Shown here one piece after another: positions 14,972-21,408 of a stretch of 64,000 bases of DNA. The translations under genes were made by a program, and so were the position numbers. Below the pieces are notes generated by a model, which saw only the letters and a list, made by a program, of their open reading frames with translations, did not search any database and had not been told where the DNA came from. The number at the start of each line of letters is the position of its first letter. The stretch's first letter is position 1. The DNA comes from Megasphaera sp. NM10 (lineage in GTDB: Bacteria; Bacillota; Negativicutes; Veillonellales; Megasphaeraceae), in the NCBI RefSeq assembly GCF_000417505.1, contig NZ_APHY01000013.1:1-64000 (forward strand). The letters run 5' to 3'.

Positions 14972-15805
14972 ATGGACACATTCAAAACAATCGTTGAAAT
15001 CATCATCGCAATTTTGGTCATTCGCTATATCATCCAAAAATATAACGTCCTGGGCTGCTACCGGGAGCCAGTCCGGAAAACACGGGCCGACATTGACACG
15101 TATAAAGATCAGGAACAGGCTACGCTCCAGCGGCTGTACGAAATCGCAGAGCACTTCAGCCAGCAGGAACGGAACATCCATATGCAGACTACCCTGGCCA
15201 ATATGTCCCGCAACGGCTCTAATTTCCAGGCTTTGGCAGCTGCTTATCCGGAGCTGAAATCGAACCAGACGTACCTGTCACTTATGCACAGTGTCGAAAA
15301 CTTGGAAGGAAGCATCCAAAGCAGCCGTCAGGAATACAATAATGCCGTCGGTCAATATCAGATGATCCGCAGCCAAATCCCCTATTGCATCCTGGCTCCG
15401 CTGTTCGGCTTCAAAGCGGCTGAATATAACATGGGGAAAAATCAGGAAGAAGCCTCCCAGACAGCCCCGGTTTCCTTCTCTCAGCCAGCTCCGGAACTGA
15501 CAGCCCCCAGCGAAGTGCTTCCGGAAGCTGAATATCAGTGTCCGAAATGCCATTCCAAACTGCAACAGAAAACGGGTAAGTTCGGAACCTACTGGCGCTG
15601 TGAAAATCCACAGTGCAAAGCCGACTTCACCGATAAAGACGGCGAACCGGTCATCATCACCTGCCCCGATTGCCATAACGGCTATCTCCATAAACGCACC
15701 CTGGGGCACCAGGAATACTGGACCTGCAGTAACTATCCGTCTTGCAAGGCCAAGTATCCGGCAGATGCATCCTTCATCTTGACGTCACCGACGAAAAAAT
15801 TATAA
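14972..15805 (+). CDS. membrane-anchored LemA-like protein with two topoisomerase-type zinc ribbons
   Basis: A transmembrane helix (IVEIIIAILVIRYIIQKYNV) opens the 277-residue protein. A helical region of about 130 residues resembles LemA (NAVGQYQMIRSQIPYCILAP). Two C-terminal zinc ribbons follow: CPKCHSKLQQKTGKFGTYWRC with CKADF, and CPDCHNGYLHKR with CSNYPSCKAKY. The ribbons match the zf-C4 topoisomerase type. The function is unknown; expression from the integrated element is likely. It starts 11 bases after the secreted-protein gene. Confidence 0.7.
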   Translation: MDTFKTIVEIIIAILVIRYIIQKYNVLGCYREPVRKTRADIDTYKDQEQATLQRLYEIAEHFSQQERNIHMQTTLANMSRNGSNFQALAAAYPELKSNQTYLSLMHSVENLEGSIQSSRQEYNNAVGQYQMIRSQIPYCILAPLFGFKAAEYNMGKNQEEASQTAPVSFSQPAPELTAPSEVLPEAEYQCPKCHSKLQQKTGKFGTYWRCENPQCKADFTDKDGEPVIITCPDCHNGYLHKRTLGHQEYWTCSNYPSCKAKYPADASFILTSPTKKL

Positions 15806-15860
15806 TGAGCCAGGTAATATACGACTGACATTTTAAATTATTCGGAAAGGGGAAAGATAT

Positions 15861-16979
15861 ATGACACATTGCCGAAAAAAAGGGAATCGCTGGTACTATC
15901 GTGTTACCTGGACCGATGAAGAAGGCACTCATCATGTTGAACGGGCCGGCGGCAAGACTAAAACAGAATGTCTTCAGGCATGGCGTGAAGCCATGGTTGA
16001 AATCCAGCGTCGTGGAGAACTGAGGAAAACAGCATCACTTCAATTCGGGGATGCCCTTAACGAGTGGTTGGAAAAGGAAGTGTCTATCAACAGCAAAGAA
16101 TCCACTTATGACACATACAGTTCCATCATCCGGAATCATCTTCCTAATACAATACAGTCGATTCCACTGAAGAAAATTACTACAAGTGTACTGCAAGACT
16201 GGCTGAATAATCAGCGCGTCCATTATAGCCGCTCTACGGTTCATTCCTGTTATGCAGTCCTGCGTGCCGCTTTCAATTGGCTTGTTAAAAACAGGAAGTA
16301 CCTAGCAGAAAATCCAATGATTGATGTAACAATGCCTAAAATGGATGAAATCCCTAAGTCGATCCGTGTTTTCACAGCAGATGAAATGTCAGCTATATTC
16401 GCTAAATGGCCATCCGGCCATCGCTATCACTTGCCAATTGCCCTTGCATACTATGCTGGTCTACGTCTCGGCGAATGTCTAGCACTGACTTGGGATAATG
16501 TAGACCTGACAGCTGGTACATTGACCATTACCTCAACGTTATATGACCACCAAGGCCTCCCCATCCTCTCCAAAACTCCAAAAAGCCGTCATTCTATTAG
16601 GACAATTACGTTCGGCAATAAGTTAAAAAAAGAGCTGCTTATGAAACGTTGGCAGCAGAAGCAGGCTCAATGCCAAGCTGGCCAATTTTATATAGCAGGT
16701 CCAAACGGTGGATTTGTATGTGATCGCGGCGACGGAGGGGTCATGACATCCAACAGTATGAAATGGTTTGGAATGTGGTGCAAAAAAGAATTTGGCAGTG
16801 GTTCTTTCCACTGTCTGCGTCACACTCACGCCACCATGTTGCGCGAACAAGGCGTCGGCCTCGATTACATCGCCGCTCGCCTCGGGCACTCCAGCATGTA
16901 CACTACGGCAAAATTCTACGACGCCATCACCGATAAAAGAGAAAAAGAAGTCGTCGAACTCATCGACAAAGTCTTCTAA
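15861..16979 (+). CDS. int: tyrosine recombinase / phage-type integrase
   Basis: The 372-residue protein has an N-terminal arm-binding region (to about 55), a SAM-like core-binding domain (about 60-155) and a catalytic domain. Catalytic residues are Arg202 in AGLRLGE, His317 and Arg320 in HCLRHTH, His343 in LGHS and the probable nucleophile Tyr353 in KFYDAI. It mediates site-specific integration and excision. GGAAAGGGG precedes the ATG. A strong terminator follows at 16984. It most likely belongs to the left element, whose repressor, Cro and Xis-like genes are adjacent. Confidence 0.92.
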   Translation: MTHCRKKGNRWYYRVTWTDEEGTHHVERAGGKTKTECLQAWREAMVEIQRRGELRKTASLQFGDALNEWLEKEVSINSKESTYDTYSSIIRNHLPNTIQSIPLKKITTSVLQDWLNNQRVHYSRSTVHSCYAVLRAAFNWLVKNRKYLAENPMIDVTMPKMDEIPKSIRVFTADEMSAIFAKWPSGHRYHLPIALAYYAGLRLGECLALTWDNVDLTAGTLTITSTLYDHQGLPILSKTPKSRHSIRTITFGNKLKKELLMKRWQQKQAQCQAGQFYIAGPNGGFVCDRGDGGVMTSNSMKWFGMWCKKEFGSGSFHCLRHTHATMLREQGVGLDYIAARLGHSSMYTTAKFYDAITDKREKEVVELIDKVF

Positions 16980-16983
16980 TTTA

Positions 16984-17023
16984 AAAACTTCCCACTTTCA
17001 CGCCGAAAGTGGGAAGTTTTTTG
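16984..17023 (+). terminator. intrinsic terminator after integrase
   Basis: A perfect 17-bp stem (AAAAACTTCCCACTTTC and its complement) around a 5-base loop ends in a run of six T. It starts five bases after the integrase stop. Confidence 0.88.
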
Positions 17024-17352
17024 GGAAGAATGCCGATAAACGGCATGGTTAAGCCGAACTGAGTTTAACGTTAAATTATCGTAAGTAATATAATATGCGT
17101 CTTTATGTGTCTCTATGTTTCTCTAGTTATCCGCTAAATTATGCGGTTTATCGAGTAACCACACTTTTATTTTTATCTATGCTTCTCTATGCTTTTATGC
17201 GTCGTGAAAGCACCGAAGACGGAAAAAATGACGGAAACGGTAACTGAGAAAACGTAGATGCCAACTGGACTGCCCGAGTTGATGCGGTATGAATTCATGA
17301 CTGACGGACGGAAAAACCAAAACTTTTTGTATTGACCTCACATCTGAGTGCT
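17024..17352. other. intergenic junction between the two elements, candidate attachment region
   Basis: No convincing gene is present. The sequence is AT-rich and repeats TCTCTATG or TTTATG words (for example 17107-17125 and 17181-17205), which could be integrase arm sites. A small stem CCGC..GCGG lies near 17132. This is where the end of the left element should be, because it directly follows the integrase. The core site cannot be defined without the other end. Confidence 0.4.
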
Positions 17353-17354
17353 GT

Positions 17355-17386
17355 GAAAAGCAGCTGTCGTAGGACGGCTGCTTTTC
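17355..17386. terminator. strong hairpin with tetraloop, likely terminator
   Basis: Fourteen bases (GAAAAGCAGCTGTC and GACGGCTGCTTTTC) pair with one G-T wobble around GTAG. A-rich and T-rich flanks let it act in either direction. Confidence 0.6.
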
Positions 17387-17438
17387 TATTTCTTTGTGAA
17401 ATTCGAACGACGAAAACTTAAATTTACCTCTTTTTTAA

Positions 17439-17551
17439 GACGATTTCGTAATTTCGTCTTACGATTCTGATGATTATCTTGTGATTTCTGACGATTTCGT
17501 AATTTCGTCTTACGATTCTGATGATTATCTTGTGATTTCTGACGATTTCGT
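17439..17551. repeat. 51-bp tandem repeat, two full copies and a partial third
   Basis: The unit at 17439-17489 is repeated exactly at 17490-17540, and the first eleven bases recur at 17541-17551. The unit is built from ACGATT/CGTAAT-type words. It lies between the late-operon terminator and the element junction. Confidence 0.85.
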
Positions 17552-17607
17552 TAGTTTTGCGGCCGAAATGAATTTCGGGAACAAAGTGTTATAAATACTG
17601 AAAAAGT

Positions 17608-17639
17608 AAAAAAGCCCCTCAAATTTTTGAGAGGCTTTT
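17608..17639. terminator. bidirectional terminator at the end of the prophage late operon
   Basis: AAAAGCCCCTCAAA and TTTGAGAGGCTTTT pair around a short loop, with A- and T-runs on either side. It begins five bases beyond the stop of the last lysis-module gene and would end the long minus-strand transcript. Confidence 0.8.
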
Positions 17640-17643
17640 CGTG

Positions 17644-18249
17644 TCACCACTGTTTAATTGTATACGTTAAGCTGGCGGCATCGACGGTCCGGCCGGTGCG
17701 GGTGTAGAGCATCCCTTCCACCCGGCCGGCCTGGTAGCCTATGCCGAAATACGGCTTGCCATCAGCACTCATCATGCCTGCTTTGATTTTGTGATTGTCC
17801 TTCAGGTTGATTTTGTAGACGTCGACTTTTTGCTTGACCGGGTTCGGTGTCACGACCGTGCGGTCCGATTTCGCAACGGCTGCCACCGGCAGGTCCGGGT
17901 CCTTTTTCTCGATGGCCGTCGCCGTTTCTTCGGCCGCTTTTTCAATCGTCGGCGCTTCAATGTAGTATGAGGCGCTCGGAGCGACATTTCCGTCGTGGAT
18001 CCGTTCGATTTCGTGCGTGATTTCCTTCGCGGCCGTCGGAGAGACGTGAATTTCTTTTGAAATTTTGTCAGAATCGGTCGAATCGTCATATTTCACGATG
18101 ACGGGCCGTGTATCGCGTTTTTCTTCTTTGTGTATATAAACTGTCATAGCGATGACGAAAAACACGACACAGAGGCATACAGAAAGGCAAAATTTCCAGT
18201 TTTCTTGAACAAATGTTTTGATTCTCGCTTTACGGTCTTCGTCGGGCAT
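17644..18249 (-). CDS. membrane-anchored lysis-module protein, spanin candidate
   Basis: This 201-residue protein has one N-terminal transmembrane helix (about 17-38, WKFCLSVCLCVVFFVIAMTV) with a short basic cytoplasmic tail. A long extracytoplasmic part is rich in charged helix and ends in a beta-type domain (KAGMMSADGKPYFGIGYQAG). It is the last gene of the lysis cassette, directly after the lysozyme. If the host has an outer membrane, as Negativicutes do, a spanin-like envelope-disrupting role would fit. No lipobox partner was found, so that is inference. Confidence 0.55.
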   Translation of the reverse strand: MPDEDRKARIKTFVQENWKFCLSVCLCVVFFVIAMTVYIHKEEKRDTRPVIVKYDDSTDSDKISKEIHVSPTAAKEITHEIERIHDGNVAPSASYYIEAPTIEKAAEETATAIEKKDPDLPVAAVAKSDRTVVTPNPVKQKVDVYKINLKDNHKIKAGMMSADGKPYFGIGYQAGRVEGMLYTRTGRTVDAASLTYTIKQW

Positions 18250-18261
18250 CAGACCACCCTC

Positions 18262-18864
18262 TTAGTACCAAACGTCTAGGTCGACGTCGACACCGCCGAC
18301 AAATCCCTTGTCCGAGTACTGCCAGCACGGGATGTTGAGACTTGGCTGTTCCGCTTTGAGATAATTTACACTCGAATAGTTTGCAACCCAAATCGGCACG
18401 TAGGCCGGGATGTTGTCGAGGATGAAGTTGTTCGTCAGCATCGAGTAATACGAGTAGATGCCGCAGTACACGCCCGCAGCGTTCATCGTGTTCACCCAGG
18501 CCATGACGACTGATGTCAATACTTCCGGAGAAAGGTCGTTCATCTGAACCGCGTCTTCGACGTCGTACCAGATGCCCGCTTCGAGGTCGACGCCGTCCAG
18601 GTATTCGTGCATCGTGTCGAGAAGCCACTGTGCCTCCTGCTGCGCTTCGGCTTCGGTTGTTGCCTTGGAATAAAAATAAATACCCAGCTTCATTCTCGCG
18701 GCTTTCGCGCCGTTGATGTTATCAACAAAAAAGTCGTCGAGCTCCTGCTGCCCGTCGCCGCGGGTGCGGCCGATGCGGACGATGCAGAATTCTTTCCCCG
18801 CTGCCGCAGCGGCGTCAAAATCCATTCCTGCCTGACAATACGAAACATCAATTCCTTCCATCAT
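18262..18864 (-). CDS. GH25 endolysin (lysozyme)
   Basis: The 200-residue protein starts with the GH25 signature GIDVSYCQ and has the catalytic acidic pair in IWYDVEDAV near residue 100. YCGIYSYYSML and a terminal GGVDVDLDVW match the family's later strands. GH25 enzymes cleave the glycan between MurNAc and GlcNAc. It covers only the catalytic domain, with no cell-wall binding module. No signal peptide is present, so release depends on the holin. Its start overlaps the preceding membrane-protein gene by 17 bases. Confidence 0.9.
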   Translation of the reverse strand: MMEGIDVSYCQAGMDFDAAAAAGKEFCIVRIGRTRGDGQQELDDFFVDNINGAKAARMKLGIYFYSKATTEAEAQQEAQWLLDTMHEYLDGVDLEAGIWYDVEDAVQMNDLSPEVLTSVVMAWVNTMNAAGVYCGIYSYYSMLTNNFILDNIPAYVPIWVANYSSVNYLKAEQPSLNIPCWQYSDKGFVGGVDVDLDVWY

Positions 18865-19183
18865 TTGCGTTCCCTCCTCTATTGTTTTTCAGAATCGGCG
18901 GCAGTCCCGCCGGCGTATTGAATTTAGAATCAGTGTGATATTTTGTCCAGCACGCCCCGGCAAGCGACGCCACGCCGGCCATGCCGGTCACGACGACGCT
19001 GATGCCACTCCAGCAGCTGGCCAGTTCAAAGTGCGTGCCACGAAGCGCGTTGCACCAGTAGCCGATGAGCCAGCTGACCATGACGGCCACCAAGAAGACC
19101 ATCATGATACAGCTGAGGATGATGATAAGTGGCAACCAGTTCTGCTGCCCCCAGGTGCCCAATGCGATGATCTTATCCTTCAT
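18848..19183 (-). CDS. two-helix membrane protein, holin or lysis accessory candidate
   Basis: The 111-residue protein has two hydrophobic helices (about 16-40, PLIIILSCIMMVFLVAVMVS, and 58-78, CWSGISVVVTGMAGVASLAG) and a polar C-terminus. It sits between the holin-like and endolysin genes and overlaps the latter. Its size and place fit a holin or antiholin. Confidence 0.6.
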   Translation of the reverse strand: MKDKIIALGTWGQQNWLPLIIILSCIMMVFLVAVMVSWLIGYWCNALRGTHFELASCWSGISVVVTGMAGVASLAGACWTKYHTDSKFNTPAGLPPILKNNRGGNANDGRN

Positions 19184-19192
19184 AGACGCCTC

Positions 19193-19525
19193 CTAATGCG
19201 CATCGGCAGTGACGGGCGCATCCGTATATTCTTTCGCGATACGCTCAATATAGCCGTTACTGCCCTTTAGAGCTAAGTAACTTTTAATCATGTCCTGCAT
19301 ACTGTTGTACTCCTCGTGCGTTACCGCCTGGCCTTCGATGATGTGCCGCCGGTGTGCGGCGATGATGCGGTCACGGAGTAAGCACTTAAGCCCCTCCTCA
19401 AACGCCTCCTGCCTTGCCCGGTCGGCTTTTATCGACTTTACCAGCCAGCCAAGCGCGGTGACGGTCGCGGCCGGCAGGGCGTAATTGATAAAAGCGTTCG
19501 CAAGCAGGCTGATGATGTTGTCCAA
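19193..19525 (-). CDS. phage holin, LLH-like
   Basis: This 110-residue protein has a single N-terminal hydrophobic helix (FINYALPAATVTALGWLVKS) followed by a charged helical region. This layout is typical of the LLH holin family and other one-helix holins. It would form membrane lesions that free the lysozyme. It follows the XkdX-like gene closely. Confidence 0.7.
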   Translation of the reverse strand: MDNIISLLANAFINYALPAATVTALGWLVKSIKADRARQEAFEEGLKCLLRDRIIAAHRRHIIEGQAVTHEEYNSMQDMIKSYLALKGSNGYIERIAKEYTDAPVTADAH

Positions 19526-19544
19526 TGCTATGTGCCTCCTAATG

Positions 19545-19652
19545 TCAATCCCAGGCCTCTAAGTATTTCCGTACCTCATCGCGGTACTTTTCCGGGACAT
19601 CTTTAATGTCGATTTTCTTCATCCTTACTCGATACACATAGTACGTAATCAT
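19545..19652 (-). CDS. xkdX: XkdX-like short phage protein
   Basis: The 35-residue frame starts at ATG 19650-19652 behind AAGGAGGCGG. It contains KKIDIKDVPEKYRDEVRKYL, which is the XkdX pattern. XkdX genes are found between tail-fibre genes and holins in many Firmicutes phages; the function is unknown. The next gene starts 20 bases further on. Confidence 0.72.
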   Translation of the reverse strand: MITYYVYRVRMKKIDIKDVPEKYRDEVRKYLEAWD

Positions 19653-19664
19653 ATCTCCGCCTCC

Positions 19665-19985
19665 TTACGTTTCCGTGGACGTCAGCATGTCGGCAAGTGC
19701 CGAGATGGCATCCTCAAGTGCTGCGACACGCTGGGTCAGCGTCGGTGTGCTGTCGCCGTCGAGGATAAGCGTGTCAAACTGCGCCTCCACCTGCACTTCC
19801 GTTAGTGTTGTCTGGATATTTTTTTCGTCAGCAGTCCAGACTTTCGCGGTTGTCTCTGCGCCATCGGTGCCGATCTGCGTGTGGTCTACCTGCTTGATAT
19901 TCTGCCTGAGATAGACATTGGCCGTGCCGTCTGGCAGGGCTTCGTATTTAATCTTTTCGGGTTCGCTGTCGTAGTAAACTAACAT
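19665..19985 (-). CDS. tail-associated protein with C-terminal coiled coil
   Basis: The start MLVYYDSEP (ATG 19983-19985) follows AGGAG. The 106-residue product has a beta-rich N-terminal half and a heptad-patterned end (TQRVAALEDAISALADMLTS). Proteins of this shape precede XkdX in many phages. The gene overlaps the 3' end of the reverse transcriptase by 38 bases. It does not have the four-helix pattern of an Avd protein. Confidence 0.62.
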   Translation of the reverse strand: MLVYYDSEPEKIKYEALPDGTANVYLRQNIKQVDHTQIGTDGAETTAKVWTADEKNIQTTLTEVQVEAQFDTLILDGDSTPTLTQRVAALEDAISALADMLTSTET

Positions 19986-21138
19986 GTGTCTTGCTCCTTT
20001 CATGGTTCGAGACAACGTTTTGAGCTGATGCGAAGGCCTTTTCGAGGTTGTATTTCTGCCATGCTTTGTGGCAGTCTGAGTGTAAAAAACACCCTTTATA
20101 TGACACAAGCCTTTGTGCCTGCGTCAGTGTAGCAAAGGCGGTCCGCTTTATACGGAGTGCCATGCGCCGCGCATGGATGAATGTCTTGGCGCGGATACGT
20201 ATTTTACCGTTCCGGTGAATGACGTACCCCATCATGTCTATAGGTTCGACATCGTACCGCTTGATGTGCCAGTTCGGCTTAACGGTGAGATGCAGCTCGT
20301 TTTTTGCGTATTCGCACAGCGAAAGAACGGCTTTTTTGAGTTTGCTTTTGCTGTGCGAGAAAAGCAGCATGTCATCCATATACATAATCATGTACGACAC
20401 GCCGCCGCCGGCCATCGCCTGACGATACAAAGACGATAACATATACTGGCTTATCCACTGGCTAGGCAGTGCGCCTATCAAAATGCCGTCAGTTACCGGT
20501 GCATAAGAATCGAGCAGCACTCCCCATAAATAGAGCAAGTCGTTATTTCCTACGTCGTGCGACAGACGCTGTTTTATAAGCTCTCTATCCATGCTTGGAA
20601 AGCAGTGGTAAATATCAAGCTTTACAAAATAGCGCATCTTGTCGGTATATTTTATGCCGTGTCGTTTGCAATAATCGATGTGGCAATTGTTTTTGCGCGT
20701 GTACCGCTGAATCATGCGTACGCCGTAAAGTTGACCGCGGCCAACCATTGATGAGCACTGTTGGTCCACCATTTTCCTTTCCCACAGCTCCATGCAAGAA
20801 TACACAGCTACATAGTCGTACAAACGCTGTAAGCAGCTTTCGTTTCCGATGAGCCGCGTCTTTTCTGATACAGCATCATATTTTTCGGATGCACGTACTT
20901 TGAATTTCGGTATGTTGTGCGTTTTTATAGCATGCGCAATCTGTTTTGCAAATAGCATGGCCACATCGTCGATTGATGCACCCTCTAAAAGCTTCTCATA
21001 CTCTTCTGTTGTTGTCCCGTTTTGTAAAATTTCACGTTTGAAATCCCGGCGCCGTTTATGACGTCGCAAGCAGTCTGCGATGAACGGCGCAATAGTTTCG
21101 GGATTTGTTATGTTTATGCTTTTACAACACTTTTTCAT
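19948..21138 (-). CDS. DGR-type reverse transcriptase
   Basis: The 396-residue protein carries the RT motifs in order: YFVKLDIYHCFPSMD (about 170-184), the DGR-specific IGALPSQW at 221-228 (SQ where retroviral and group II enzymes differ), the catalytic YMDD at 253-256 and DMMGYVIHR. The N-terminus is basic and helical. DGR enzymes copy an RNA from the template repeat with adenine-specific errors, and the cDNA replaces the variable repeat. The template repeat lies 110 bases upstream. The ATG has only a weak GAAAGAG ribosome binding site. No Avd gene is adjacent. Confidence 0.95.
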   Translation of the reverse strand: MKKCCKSINITNPETIAPFIADCLRRHKRRRDFKREILQNGTTTEEYEKLLEGASIDDVAMLFAKQIAHAIKTHNIPKFKVRASEKYDAVSEKTRLIGNESCLQRLYDYVAVYSCMELWERKMVDQQCSSMVGRGQLYGVRMIQRYTRKNNCHIDYCKRHGIKYTDKMRYFVKLDIYHCFPSMDRELIKQRLSHDVGNNDLLYLWGVLLDSYAPVTDGILIGALPSQWISQYMLSSLYRQAMAGGGVSYMIMYMDDMLLFSHSKSKLKKAVLSLCEYAKNELHLTVKPNWHIKRYDVEPIDMMGYVIHRNGKIRIRAKTFIHARRMALRIKRTAFATLTQAQRLVSYKGCFLHSDCHKAWQKYNLEKAFASAQNVVSNHERSKTHVSLLRQRTRKD

Positions 21139-21247
21139 ATTGGTTTTCTCTTTCTTGATAATCCCCGGCTTTCATATCTTACTAGCCGAGCGGTGACTTT
21201 ATCAATTTTCGCCGCAGCGGGGATAATACAACCATAAAAATGAATCA

Positions 21248-21367
21248 AGAAAAGCGCGAACCGTTGTTCCACCACGAGTTGCCCAGGCCGTTGTCGCAAT
21301 TGGCGTAGGACAAGCCACAAATCGGCAGCCCGTTGTTGAGATTGCCGGACCGGAACAAGGCACGAAG
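21248..21367 (-). repeat. DGR template repeat (TR)
   Basis: This 120-bp sequence matches the variable repeat at a fixed offset of 194 bases. Read on the minus strand in the target gene's frame it has nine AAC/AAT codons and TAC, ATT and GAC at positions that vary in the VR. All 19 adenines lie in such codons. A stop codon follows immediately (RFS then TGA), so the TR is not itself coding. It lies between the target gene and the RT, in the same direction. Confidence 0.95.
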
Positions 21368-21384
21368 TTTGATTGCATCACCCT

Positions 21385-21399
21385 AGGGGCAAAGCCCCT
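21385..21399 (-). promoter_or_regulatory. DGR hairpin downstream of the variable repeat
   Basis: AGGGGC and GCCCCT pair around AAA, ten bases beyond the stop codon of the target gene. Studied DGRs need a hairpin or cruciform just downstream of the VR for efficient retargeting. The position between VR and TR fits. There is no T-run, so it is not a typical terminator. Confidence 0.65.
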
Positions 21400-21408
21400 C
21401 TGGCCGGC

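Noticed and set aside
17258-17335. 25-codon plus-strand frame (MPTGLPELMRYEFM...) in the element junction
   Set aside because: No ribosome binding site, no similarity I recognise and poor length; treated as non-coding.
17401-17420. ATTCGAAC near the junction as a tRNA T-loop at an att site
   Set aside because: No acceptor stem, anticodon arm or CCA-adjacent pairing can be built around it.
17439-17551. Tandem repeat as a CRISPR array
   Set aside because: There are only two copies directly joined with no spacers, and no cas genes; this is not CRISPR.
19948-21138. Reverse transcriptase as a group II intron, retron or Abi-type defence RT
   Set aside because: The SQ-type motif 4, the adjacent TR/VR pair and adenine-specific differences identify a DGR; there is no intron RNA structure or msr/msd.
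21135-21320. 61-codon frame overlapping the DGR template repeat
   Set aside because: It runs through the template repeat in a different frame from the target and has no ribosome binding site; it is not an Avd protein.
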